This document shows, in pieces, positions 6,548 to 13,684 of a stretch of 16,723 nt of DNA (position 1 is the stretch's first letter; each line of letters begins with the position of its first letter). The stretch comes from Actinobacteria bacterium 13_1_40CM_66_12 (GTDB lineage: Bacteria; Chloroflexota; Dormibacteria; Dormibacterales; Dormibacteraceae). The stretch lies in the NCBI GenBank assembly GCA_001917895.1, contig MNEW01000023.1, forward strand, positions 1-16,723, in the 5' to 3' direction. The notes beneath the pieces are model-generated. The model ran no database searches. It saw nothing but the letters and a program-made list of their open reading frames with translations, and had not been told where the DNA came from. A program made the position numbers and the translations under genes.

Positions 6548-7033
6548 GTGTTGAAGGTCCTCACCGAGCTTTATCGCTTCCATTTCAAAGACGAAGCCCG
6601 TGAGCGGCTGTTCCTCGCCTCGGTGGCATTCCTGGTCACGTTCGGGATCGTGCGGCTCATCACGCATGCGATCCGGGCAGGCGTCGGCCCGTTTCACAAC
6701 GTCAGCAGCGGCGGCCTCCACATCCATCACCTGGTGTGGGGAATCCTCATCCTGCTGGTGGTCGGCTATGTGTGGCTCATCGAAAAGGCGGTGGGCTCGA
6801 GCTCGTTGGCCAGCATCACCGCCATCGCTTTTGGCGTAGGGGCCGCCCTCACGCTGGACGAGTTCGCGCTGTGGCTCAACCTGCGGGACGTCTACTGGGA
6901 AGAGGCCGGCCGGGCGAGCGTCGACGCGGTCGTCATCTTCGCCTCGCTGCTCTCTGTCGGGATCTGGGGGCACCCGTTTCTTCGGGCTGTGGCAGGCGAG
7001 CTGATCAAGGTCTTCCGGACAAAGCCGGCGTAG
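6548..7033 (+). CDS. Four-helix membrane protein with HIHH and DE motifs, unknown function
   Basis: A 161-residue protein starting at GTG 6548, 3 bases after the EVE stop. Four membrane segments are visible: LFLASVAFLVTFGIVRLI (about 20-37), LVWGILILLVVGYVWLI (about 62-78), SITAIAFGVGAALTLDEFAL (about 86-105) and VVIFASLLSVGIWG (about 126-139). Helix-edge polar residues are unusual and look conserved in style: GGLHIHHLVWG just before helix 2 (His at about 58, 60, 61), LTLDEFALWL at the end of helix 3 and SVDAV at the start of helix 4. Together they could form a metal or proton site at one membrane face. I recall similar unnamed membrane proteins in other high-GC bacteria but no function. It is the third gene of the DinB-EVE operon. 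Confidence 0.8.
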   Translation: MLKVLTELYRFHFKDEARERLFLASVAFLVTFGIVRLITHAIRAGVGPFHNVSSGGLHIHHLVWGILILLVVGYVWLIEKAVGSSSLASITAIAFGVGAALTLDEFALWLNLRDVYWEEAGRASVDAVVIFASLLSVGIWGHPFLRAVAGELIKVFRTKPA

Positions 7034-7034
7034 G

Positions 7035-7041
7035 TGTCACA
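7035..7041 (+). promoter_or_regulatory. TGTCACA element upstream of the ECF sigma gene
   Basis: TGTCACA lies 30 bases before the GTG start of the sigma gene, right after the stop of the membrane protein. It equals the -35 element described for ECF41-type promoters, but the matching CGTC -10 is missing at the expected distance, and this sigma lacks the SnoaL-like extension of ECF41. It could be an autoregulatory -35 of another ECF class or chance. Confidence 0.25.
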
Positions 7042-7070
7042 AACCCGACTGTGGTGGGGCTTGGTTTGTA

Positions 7071-7610
7071 GTGGGTGTACATCTCGCTGAGGCCTCGAAG
7101 CACCTCGTGAAATCTCGCGAAGAGGCGTTCGAAGCGCTGTTCAAAAGTGAATACACGCGTGTCGCCGGTATAGCCAACCGCGTGCTGGCTGACCCGCACG
7201 AGGCCGAAGACGTCGCCCAGGAGGTTTTCATCAACTTCCACCGGCTGCACTCGGCCAGCGCGCAGTTCGCGCCGGCGTGGCTGCATCGGGCCGCCGCGCA
7301 TACGGCGCTGAACCGGATTCGGGGCCGCAGGCGACGCGAGCGGCGCGAGCAGGCCCAGGCCCCGGAGGAAGCGTCGCGAACGGTCGACCCTCAGCAGATG
7401 CTCGAGGTCAACGAGGACCGGCGCGCCATACGGGCCGCGCTCGCCCGGTTGTCGCCCAAACCCGCGGCCGTGCTCGTCCTTCGCGCCAGCGGCCTCAGCT
7501 ATGCCGAGGTCGCGGAAGCGCTCGGAGTGCGAACCGGACAGATCGGAACTTTATTGAGGCGTGCAGAAGCCGCGCTGCGCAAGGAGGTCACCCGTGGCAC
7601 ATCTATCTGA
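7071..7610 (+). CDS. ECF sigma factor paired with a ZAS anti-sigma factor
   Basis: A 179-residue two-domain ECF sigma factor. Region 2 runs from about residue 20 to 65 (ALFKSEYTRVAGIANRVL, then DPHEAEDVAQEVFINFHRLH). An arginine-rich linker RGRRRRERREQ follows (about 85-95). Region 4 spans about 120-175, with LSPKPAAVLVLRASGLSYAEVAEALG and the recognition helix VRTGQIGTLLRRAEAALRK. It should direct transcription in response to a signal relayed by the downstream anti-sigma. The start GTG 7071 is the open-frame limit; GTG 7107 also keeps region 2 intact. No strong Shine-Dalgarno site is visible for either. The 3' end overlaps the anti-sigma start by 17 bases, which ties the production of the two proteins together. 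Confidence 0.92.
   Translation: MGVHLAEASKHLVKSREEAFEALFKSEYTRVAGIANRVLADPHEAEDVAQEVFINFHRLHSASAQFAPAWLHRAAAHTALNRIRGRRRRERREQAQAPEEASRTVDPQQMLEVNEDRRAIRAALARLSPKPAAVLVLRASGLSYAEVAEALGVRTGQIGTLLRRAEAALRKEVTRGTSI
7581..7588 (+). promoter_or_regulatory. Shine-Dalgarno site (AAGGAGGT) for the anti-sigma gene
   Basis: AAGGAGGT, a full match to the anti-SD complement, lies inside the end of the sigma gene and 5 bases before GTG 7594. It fixes the anti-sigma start at 7594 instead of the upstream ATG at 7561. Confidence 0.8.
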
Positions 7611-8691
7611 AGGAACGTTGCGCCGGATGTTCGACGATCCGGACGCGCTCACCAGCTCGGATCGCCGGCACTACGCCGAGTGCACCGACTGCCAGGCCCG
7701 GTACGCCGGGATGGCTGACGACGCGCGCGCCGTCGCGACTCTGCTGGCCGCGCCCGACCTGAAGGTCGACGCCGCCTCCGCGTTCGAGCGAGTCCAGGCC
7801 GCGCCGGCGGCCAAGCCGCGATTAGGCTTCACCCTCCCGATCCTGCGGCCCGCATCGCGGACGATGTTCGCGGGCCTCGCCGCCGCGGCGCTGCTGGTCG
7901 TGGTCGTTGCCACCGCGTTCGCGAACGTACTGCCGCTCTTCCAGCCGAAGACGGTCGAAGCGGTTCCAGTGCAGATCACCGACATACAGGCCCTGTCCGC
8001 GCTCGGCGACTACGGGACCATCACCTGGTCGACCCAGCCTCAGCCTCAAGTGGTGCTGTCCGCGGCTGACGCCAAGGCGATCGCGGGCTTCAACACCCCA
8101 GTCGCGAAATACGTGCCCGCAAGCGTGTCTTCGACCATCACCTACGCAGCGATGCCGAAGGCCGTCGCCGTCTTCACCTTCGACGCGAGCAAGGCGGCGG
8201 CGGCCGCGGCTAAGACCGGAAAACCGCTGCCCGCGCTCCCGAAGGGGGTCGATGGGGCGAAGCTGACCGTGACAGCCGGACCCGCGATTGTGGAGCTGTA
8301 CGGAAACCTCAAGGCGAATGCGAATTCGAGCTCGCAAGACATCAACCTGCCGCAGCTAGTCATCGCCGAGTCGTCCGCGCCTGTGGTGACATCGACGCAG
8401 GTGACCGCCAAGCAGCTCGAGAACTACATCCTGTCCATCCCAGGCCTGTCGAAAGACCTCACCGCCGCGATCAAAGCCATCGGTGACCCAAGCACCACGC
8501 TCATCATCCCGATCCCGATCCAGTACGCGACGTCGACCTCGGTGACAGTCCAGGGCGTCCACGGCGTTGCCGTCGGCGACAACACCGGACTCGGCTCCGG
8601 CGTGATCTGGATCAAGGGCAACGTCTTCGTGGTGGCCGGCCCGCTCAAGCAGTCCGAGGTCATCAAGGTCGCCGACAACCTGAAGAGCTGA
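7594..8691 (+). CDS. Membrane anti-sigma factor with ZAS motif and large outer domain
   Basis: A 365-residue single-pass membrane protein. The N-terminal cytoplasmic part has the zinc anti-sigma motif H26-x3-C30-x2-C33 (HYAECTDC), the site that grips the partner sigma. One membrane helix follows (about 91-110, MFAGLAAAALLVVVVATAFA). The remaining 250 residues would lie outside the membrane. They are rich in Ala, Thr, Val and Ser, and the end (GSGVIWIKGNVFVVAGPLKQSEVIKVADNL) resembles the DUF4367 type domain found on other anti-sigma factors. The outer domain is unusually large compared with a minimal anti-sigma, so it may sense an envelope signal or ligand. The gene overlaps the sigma gene and has an ideal ribosome binding site. 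The signal is unknown. Confidence 0.88.
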   Translation: MAHLSEGTLRRMFDDPDALTSSDRRHYAECTDCQARYAGMADDARAVATLLAAPDLKVDAASAFERVQAAPAAKPRLGFTLPILRPASRTMFAGLAAAALLVVVVATAFANVLPLFQPKTVEAVPVQITDIQALSALGDYGTITWSTQPQPQVVLSAADAKAIAGFNTPVAKYVPASVSSTITYAAMPKAVAVFTFDASKAAAAAAKTGKPLPALPKGVDGAKLTVTAGPAIVELYGNLKANANSSSQDINLPQLVIAESSAPVVTSTQVTAKQLENYILSIPGLSKDLTAAIKAIGDPSTTLIIPIPIQYATSTSVTVQGVHGVAVGDNTGLGSGVIWIKGNVFVVAGPLKQSEVIKVADNLKS

Positions 8692-8821
8692 CTCCGCTAG
8701 CCTGCGTTGGTGGCTGAACCGGCGTCTGTTTCCGAGGTGGCCGCTCCCTCCCCAAGGGTGCGGCCGCAAACCCTCGGCGAGAGATTCGACGATCCAGGTG
8801 GCCCAGATTCGGGTGAAGCGA

Positions 8822-8870
8822 CGAGCAGCGCAGCGAGCGCATCACGTAGATGCGTGAGCGAGCAGCGCAG
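8822..8870. repeat. 12-bp direct repeat flanking a small inverted repeat before the ABC operon
   Basis: CGAGCAGCGCAG occurs at 8822-8833 and again at 8859-8870. Between the copies CGCATC-ACGTA-GATGCG forms a 6-bp stem with a 5-base loop (8839-8855). The roughly 195 bases from 8692 to the ABC start contain this block and no gene I can support; a 55-codon GTG frame (8710-8877) has no ribosome site. The block could be an operator or a minor duplication. Confidence 0.5.
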
Positions 8871-8885
8871 GAGCTGAGCCCGAAG

Positions 8886-9854
8886 ATGGGTCGCATGGGC
8901 GTCGAAGATCCGTCGAGGGCCTTTGCGGACGCACCCCAGGTGGCCGCCGACTCTCCGGCCATACACACGGTCGACCTGTCGAAGCGATTCGGCAGCACGG
9001 TCGCGCTTGCCGGTCTCTCGATGACGGTGCCGCGCGGCGAGATCTTCGGATTCCTCGGACCCAACGGCGCCGGCAAGACGACCTCGGTCAAGCTTCTGCT
9101 CGGCCTGCTCAGGCCGACCTCCGGCGAGGCATGGCTGCTGGGCGAGAAGATCGGCGACCTCAAAACCCGCCGGCGCATCGGCTACCTGCCAGAGCTCTTT
9201 CGCTACCAGGGGTGGCTCGACGCGCGCGAGGTCCTCGCGCTGCACTGCGAGCTGGCACCCCTTCCGCGCTCGACATGGAAGGATGAGATCGCGGCGGCGC
9301 TGGAGACCGTCGGCCTATCGGAGCGGGCCGACGATCGTGTGAGCACGTTCTCGAAAGGCATGCAGCAGCGCCTCGGGCTGGCGGCGGCGCTGGTCGGCAA
9401 GCCCGAGCTCGTGTTCCTCGACGAACCAACGTCGGCGCTGGACCCGGTCGGCCGCCACGACGTGCGCGAGATCATTCGCGGCCTCTCCGCACGAGGCACG
9501 GCGGTGTTCCTCAACTCGCATCTTTTGACCGAGGTCGAGCAGGTCTGCGACCGCGTCGCCGTCGTGGACCACGGACGGGTGATCGCATCTGGGACGATGG
9601 ATGAGCTGCTCAGCGGCACAGCGGTTCGTGTGCGGGTGAGCGGTCTTGACGGAGCGGCGAGGGCCGAGCTGTCTGCTTTCGGTCCGCTCGACGACGAGGG
9701 CGACCAGCTCACGTTTACCAAGCTCGACATCGAGCGCGTCCCCGAGCTGGTGTCGACGATCGTCGGCCTGGGCGGCAGGGTCTACGAGGTCGCGCCTCGC
9801 CATCAGACGCTGGAGGACCGATTCCTGCAATTGCTGAACGAGGAACAGACGTAA
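8886..9854 (+). CDS. ABC-2 type transporter, ATP-binding subunit (CcmA-like)
   Basis: About 322 residues. All ABC ATPase landmarks are present: Walker A GPNGAGKTT (58-66), Q-loop region near RYQGW (106-110), signature SKGMQ in TFSKGMQQRLGLA (154-166), Walker B LVFLDEPTSALDP (175-187) and H-loop LNSHLL near 210. A C-terminal domain of about 90 residues follows, as in exporters with a separate permease. It energises export of an unknown substrate together with the permease that starts at its stop codon (TAATG overlap). Start choices are ATG 8850, 8886 and 8895. I chose 8886 because 8850 falls inside a direct/inverted repeat block, though the AGGAG upstream of 8886 is 12 bases away, longer than ideal. 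Confidence 0.93.
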   Translation: MGRMGVEDPSRAFADAPQVAADSPAIHTVDLSKRFGSTVALAGLSMTVPRGEIFGFLGPNGAGKTTSVKLLLGLLRPTSGEAWLLGEKIGDLKTRRRIGYLPELFRYQGWLDAREVLALHCELAPLPRSTWKDEIAAALETVGLSERADDRVSTFSKGMQQRLGLAAALVGKPELVFLDEPTSALDPVGRHDVREIIRGLSARGTAVFLNSHLLTEVEQVCDRVAVVDHGRVIASGTMDELLSGTAVRVRVSGLDGAARAELSAFGPLDDEGDQLTFTKLDIERVPELVSTIVGLGGRVYEVAPRHQTLEDRFLQLLNEEQT

Positions 9855-10717
9855 TGCCTCCGGTCCTCGTCTTCGCGCGGCTCACGGTGCAAGAGTCCTC
9901 ACGCCGGCGCTTGCTGCTGGCGCTGGTGATCCTCACGCTGCTGGTGGTCGGATTCTCCGCGTGGGGCTTCAACAAGATCACGACCGTCACACGATCTGAC
10001 GGCACATTGCTGCCACCTGAACAGGTCACGCTCATCTCGTCGCAGCTGCTGATCGTCGTGACCTTCATGTACAGCGGGGTGCTGGCCCTGAGTGCTGCAG
10101 TGGTGGCGGGTCCGCTGATATCGAGCGAGGTGGAGAGCGGCCTGCTGCTGTCGATGCTCGCGCGCCCGGTGCGGCGGAGCGAGGTCGTCATCGGCAAATG
10201 GCTCGGGCTGGCGGTGCTGGTGACCGTATATGCGGCCGGGTCTGCCCTCCTCGAGCTGACGGCCGTGAACTGGGCCACCGGCTACCTGCCTCCGCATCCG
10301 ATCGAGCTGACGCTGTACGTCGCGGCCGAGGGCCTCGCGCTGCTCTCGCTCGGACTCGTGCTTTCGACCCGGTTGTCAGGCATCACCGGCGGTGTGATCG
10401 CGCTGGTCGCGTGGCTCATGGCCTGGATCGCGGGCGTCGTGGGCGACATCGGCACCGGCTTGCAGAATTCCGCCCTCGAGAACGTAGGCACGATCAGCCA
10501 TTTGCTGCTGCCGACCGACGGCTTGTGGCGCGGCGCCGTCTATGCGATGGAGCCGGACGCCATCCTGGCCGCGCTGCGCGCCGCGGGAACAGCGGGCCGC
10601 GCCAATCCGTTCAGCGCGGTCGACCCACCGCCGGCGGCATTCCTGGCCTGGGTCGTGGTGTGGTTCGCGCTCATGCTGACTTTCAGCGTCTGGAGCTTCC
10701 GCACCCGCGAGATCTAG
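9854..10717 (+). CDS. ABC-2 type transporter, permease subunit
   Basis: A 287-residue membrane protein with about six helices: LLLALVILTLLVVGFSAWGF near 20-39, then LLIVVTFMYSGVLALSAAVVAG, LGLAVLVTVYAAGSALLEL, LTLYVAAEGLALLSLGLVL, GGVIALVAWLMAWIAGVVG and a final AFLAWVVVWFALMLTFSVW. The segment SSEVESGLLLSMLARPVRRSEVVIGKWLG after helix 2 is the typical ABC-2 coupling region (EIESGTL...RPVSR...KWLG pattern). It forms the transmembrane path for the ATPase encoded just upstream, with which it is coupled by a TAATG overlap. Its TAG stop lies in a CTAG shared with the stop of the convergent gdh gene, so the two genes overlap by four bases with no room for a terminator. Confidence 0.92.
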   Translation: MPPVLVFARLTVQESSRRRLLLALVILTLLVVGFSAWGFNKITTVTRSDGTLLPPEQVTLISSQLLIVVTFMYSGVLALSAAVVAGPLISSEVESGLLLSMLARPVRRSEVVIGKWLGLAVLVTVYAAGSALLELTAVNWATGYLPPHPIELTLYVAAEGLALLSLGLVLSTRLSGITGGVIALVAWLMAWIAGVVGDIGTGLQNSALENVGTISHLLLPTDGLWRGAVYAMEPDAILAALRAAGTAGRANPFSAVDPPPAAFLAWVVVWFALMLTFSVWSFRTREI

Positions 10718-11985
10718 GGATAAAGGCCCCGCTCCCGCGTAGCTCCGGCGACCCGAGATACCGCACGGCAGTATGCCGCCATCCGCATATCGAGCTTCTT
10801 CTCGAGCTTTGTCTTCAGTACTTCAGCGAAGGCACGCGACAGGATCGCTTTCAGCTTCTGGTTGACCTCGTGCTCGGACCAGAAGAATGACTGCAGGTCC
10901 TGCACCCACTCGAAGTACGAAACGGTCACGCCGCCCGCATTGGCGAGGATGTCGGGGACCAGGAAGATGCCGCGCTCTCGAAAGATCGCGTCGGCCTCCG
11001 GAGTTGTGGGTCCGTTGGCGCCTTCGACGATGATCGTCGCCTTTACGTCGCGGGCATTCCGCGACGTCAGCTGGTTTCCGATCGCCGCCGGGACGAGCAG
11101 ATCGCAGTCGACGGTGAGGACGTCCTGGTTGCCGATCTCCTGTGCGCCAGGGAACCCGCGAAGCGTCTTCTCGCGGGCGCGGTATTCGAGCACGCGCTTG
11201 ATAGACAGGCCGAGCGGGTTGTAGATGCCGCCGTAGTCCTCGCTCACCGCAACCACCGTGCAGCCTGCCTCTTCCAGCAGCCGCGCGCTGATGCTGCCGA
11301 CGTTTCCGAATCCCTGCACGGACACCTTCGTCTGGTGTGGATGACGGCCCAGGTGTTCAAGCGCCGCCATCGAGCAGATGGTCACGCCGCGGCCCGTGGC
11401 CTCGACGCGACCCAAAGACCCGCCGACCTCAATTGGCTTGCCGGTCACGGAAGCCGGCACCGAGTAACCGAGGTGCATCGAGAGCGTGTCCATGATCCAG
11501 GCCATCGTCTGGCCGTCGGTGTTGACGTCGGGAGCAGGGATGTCGCGGTCGGCGCCGATGAGGATCGAGATCTCGGTTGCGAACCGGCGCGTCATGTGCT
11601 CCAGCTCGCGCGCCGAAAGCTCCTTGGGGTTGACGATGATGCCGCCCTTCGCGCCGCCGAATGGAATGTTGACCACGGCGCATTTCCACGTCATCCACAT
11701 CGCGAGGGCCTTGACCTCGTTCAGCGAGACGTCGGGGTGGTAGCGGATGCCGCCCTTCGCGGGCCCGCGGTTGATGTTGTGCTGGACGCGATAGCCGGTG
11801 AAGATGCGGTGCGAACCGTCGTCCATCTCCACCGGGAAGTTGCATGTGAACTCGCGCTGGACCTCGCGCAGCACCTCGCGCAGCCACTGCTCGAGCCCGA
11901 TGAGCTCGGCCGCAGTGTCGAACTGGGACTGCGCGGTCCTCCACTCATCTGCCTCAATGACCGGGTGTAGCTCTGCGGTGCTCAC
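10714..11985 (-). CDS. gdhA: Glutamate dehydrogenase (Glu/Leu/Phe/Val dehydrogenase family)
   Basis: A 423-residue enzyme, the usual length for hexameric NAD(P)-dependent glutamate dehydrogenases that interconvert glutamate with 2-oxoglutarate and ammonium. Substrate and catalytic residues are visible: K77 in GPAKGGIRYHP, K101 in MTWKCAVVN, catalytic K113 in PFGGAKGGI and D153 in PAPDVNT. The dinucleotide fold is GFGNVG (225-230) followed by TVVAVSED. The C-terminal helix segment ILANAGGVTVSYFEWVQDLQ is typical. The start is GTG 11985; the frame remains open to 12066 and ATG 12021 would add MRGEFPPTFSDD, but that stretch encodes a strong hairpin and looks non-protein. No Shine-Dalgarno site is seen; TACATT lies 10 bases before GTG. 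It is the last gene of the asparaginase / ThDP-enzyme group. The leader carries a diverged copy of its own 5' end. Confidence 0.95.
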   Translation of the reverse strand: MSTAELHPVIEADEWRTAQSQFDTAAELIGLEQWLREVLREVQREFTCNFPVEMDDGSHRIFTGYRVQHNINRGPAKGGIRYHPDVSLNEVKALAMWMTWKCAVVNIPFGGAKGGIIVNPKELSARELEHMTRRFATEISILIGADRDIPAPDVNTDGQTMAWIMDTLSMHLGYSVPASVTGKPIEVGGSLGRVEATGRGVTICSMAALEHLGRHPHQTKVSVQGFGNVGSISARLLEEAGCTVVAVSEDYGGIYNPLGLSIKRVLEYRAREKTLRGFPGAQEIGNQDVLTVDCDLLVPAAIGNQLTSRNARDVKATIIVEGANGPTTPEADAIFRERGIFLVPDILANAGGVTVSYFEWVQDLQSFFWSEHEVNQKLKAILSRAFAEVLKTKLEKKLDMRMAAYCRAVSRVAGATRERGLYP

Positions 11986-12000
11986 ATCGTCACTGAATGT

Positions 12001-12018
12001 AGGGGGGAACTCCCCCCT
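12001..12018. promoter_or_regulatory. G6/C6 hairpin in the gdh leader
   Basis: AGGGGGG, loop AACT, CCCCCCT form a perfect 7-bp, almost all-GC stem 15 bases upstream of the GTG start of gdh. On the gdh message it would be a very stable hairpin placed where ribosomes load. No T-run follows, so it is less like an intrinsic terminator than a translation or processing element. Confidence 0.55.
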
Positions 12019-12020
12019 CA

Positions 12021-12060
12021 TGCGGCAGTCGGGCAGAGCTCGCCTGCCGCACCCCTCTGC
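12021..12060. repeat. Interleaved inverted repeats (pseudoknot-like) upstream of gdh
   Basis: TGCGGCAG (12021-12028) pairs with CTGCCGCA (12044-12051), and GCAGAG (12033-12038) pairs with CTCTGC (12055-12060). The two pairings interleave, giving the order a-b-a'-b' of an H-type pseudoknot or two mutually dependent stems. With the adjacent G6/C6 hairpin this makes most of the 114-base gap foldable. It matches no riboswitch class I know. Confidence 0.4.
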
Positions 12061-12061
12061 A

Positions 12062-12113
12062 TTCATCAGCTTCCACGACCGGGTGCAGCTCTGTCGCGCT
12101 CACATCAACACCG
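12062..12113 (-). repeat. Diverged second copy of the gdh 5' end
   Basis: These 52 bases align without gaps to 11944-11995, the true gdh start, with 40 identities. Read on the minus strand they encode VSATELHPVVEADE, against VSTAELHPVIEADE in gdh. The copy's GTG (12103-12101) overlaps the TGA of the ThDP-enzyme gene, the coupling expected for the next gene in an operon. The frame then diverges and ends at 11990 after 37 codons. It looks like a relic of the original gdh start or of a tandem duplication. Confidence 0.65.
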
Positions 12114-13680
12114 ATGATCGCGGATATTCCGCCTCGGGATCACAAATTACGTTGATGCAGGCCGGCAGCCCGGACTTGAACGCCCGATCGAGGGCGGGCC
12201 GGATCTGATCCGGCCGGTCGACCATCTCGCCGTAGCCGCCAAGCGCCTCGACGACCTTGTCGTAGCGAGTCCGCGGCGCCAGGTCGGCCGCAATGCTCAG
12301 GCCGAGCAGGTTCAGCATCGGGTGCTTCTCCAGGGCCCAGATCCCGTTGTTGCCGACGACACACACCACCGGGATGTGATGCCGGACCATGGTGTCGAAC
12401 TCCATCGCCGAGAAACCCAGGGCGCCGTCACCGGCGAGAAGGATGACCTGGCGCTGTGGAAATGCGAGTTTGGCGGCCATCGCGTAAGCGGGGCCGGAGC
12501 CGAGGCAGCCGAACGGCCCTGGGTCGACCCACAGCCCCGGCTTCGGCCGCTCGATGAGGCGGCCGGCAAAGGAGACGAAATCGCCCCCGTCGCCGACAAA
12601 GATCGCGTCGTGGTCGGCGTAGCGATCGACCTCGGCTATCAGGCGCGCCGGGTGCACGAGCGAGGAGTCCGACTGCGTCATCGACGCGTCGGCCGCTCGA
12701 GCCGCCGCCTCGGATTCGCGCAGGTGCGCGAGCCACTGCGCGCGTTCGGGGATGCCGGCCACAGCGGTCGCGAGCGCCGACACCGAGGCGCGTAGGTCGC
12801 CATACAGCGCGCCCTCCGCGGGGCGGTGCTTGCGGAAGTTGTCGACGTCGAGGTAGACGAGCTTTGCGTCCTGCGCGAAAACCGGTGGCTGGCCCCAGTT
12901 GAGCAGAGCCTTGCCGCGGGCGCGCGGAAAGAAGAGCGGATGACCGCCGGGGAGGACTCCCCGCGCCATGCCGTTCACGTTCAGCGGGAGGCGCGCGCCT
13001 TCGATCAGCCGCTTCACATCGTCTTCGGCATGGGCCCACCACACGCTGGCGCCGGCGATCACGGCGGGCCGATCCGCCTCGCGCAGCAGGCGCGCAATCT
13101 TCTTGACCTCGTCGGGATCGGGGAGCGCGCCGGGATCGGGCGTCAGATGCTCGGTGGCTTCGGGCAGGTCGGCGGCGCCGAACAGGACGTCCAGTGGAAC
13201 GTCCATGAAAACAGGGCCGGTGCGGCGGCTCAAAGCGGTGCGCACGCAATCTGCCGTCGTGCTGTACGCCTCCTCCGCGGAGCCGAGCGTGAGCGCCTTC
13301 TTCGTGATGCTCTGGACGACCTGGACGTGATCCATCTCCTGCAGCGAGCCCATCCCCCATCGCGCGACCGGCGCCCGACCGCCGATGACGAACATTGGGC
13401 TGTCGCCGGACTGCGCCTGCGCAAGCGCCGATGTCGAGTTGGTGACCCCCGGGCCGGCCGTGACGGAGGCGACACCGCACTGTCGCGTGACTTTGGCCCA
13501 GCCCTCCGCGGCGAACGCGGCGGACTGCTCGTGGCGGACGTCGATGATGCGCAGGCCCTGCTCGTGGGCGCCGACTAGGATCGACCAGATGTGCCCGCCG
13601 TTGAGCGTGAACAGGTGACTGACCCCCGCGCGCTTGAGCGCGAGGGCGATCAGCTCACCAGCATTGGCGGAGTCGCCCAA
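12100..13680 (-). CDS. Thiamine-diphosphate-dependent enzyme, acetolactate-synthase-like
   Basis: About 526 residues with the three-domain layout of the acetolactate synthase / benzoylformate decarboxylase / 2-hydroxyacyl-CoA lyase superfamily. The catalytic glutamate that activates ThDP is E51 in DVRHEQSAAFAAEG. The ThDP/Mg motif runs from GDG at 417 to NN at 445 (GDGALGFSAMEFDTM, then VVCVVGNN). The middle domain is around 180-330. The end, INVICDPEAEYPRSS, resembles ILVBL/HACL-like relatives more than IlvB, so a C-C lyase or ligase on a 2-keto or 2-hydroxyacyl substrate is as likely as acetolactate synthesis. No small regulatory subunit gene (ilvN) is nearby. TTG 13680 is the only workable start, 4 bases after the asparaginase stop. 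The end overlaps the relic gdh GTG. The substrate is not determined. Confidence 0.88.
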   Translation of the reverse strand: MGDSANAGELIALALKRAGVSHLFTLNGGHIWSILVGAHEQGLRIIDVRHEQSAAFAAEGWAKVTRQCGVASVTAGPGVTNSTSALAQAQSGDSPMFVIGGRAPVARWGMGSLQEMDHVQVVQSITKKALTLGSAEEAYSTTADCVRTALSRRTGPVFMDVPLDVLFGAADLPEATEHLTPDPGALPDPDEVKKIARLLREADRPAVIAGASVWWAHAEDDVKRLIEGARLPLNVNGMARGVLPGGHPLFFPRARGKALLNWGQPPVFAQDAKLVYLDVDNFRKHRPAEGALYGDLRASVSALATAVAGIPERAQWLAHLRESEAAARAADASMTQSDSSLVHPARLIAEVDRYADHDAIFVGDGGDFVSFAGRLIERPKPGLWVDPGPFGCLGSGPAYAMAAKLAFPQRQVILLAGDGALGFSAMEFDTMVRHHIPVVCVVGNNGIWALEKHPMLNLLGLSIAADLAPRTRYDKVVEALGGYGEMVDRPDQIRPALDRAFKSGLPACINVICDPEAEYPRSSVLM

Positions 13681-13684
13681 GTCT

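Noticed and set aside
8710..8877. 55-codon GTG frame between the anti-sigma and ABC genes
   Set aside because: There is no ribosome binding site, no recognisable motif, and it runs through a repeat block; not enough to call a gene.
12428..13578. Long open frames in the other minus frame (12428-13480) and the plus strand (12826-13578)
   Set aside because: Both overlap the ThDP enzyme, whose catalytic Glu and GDG...NN motif define the real frame.
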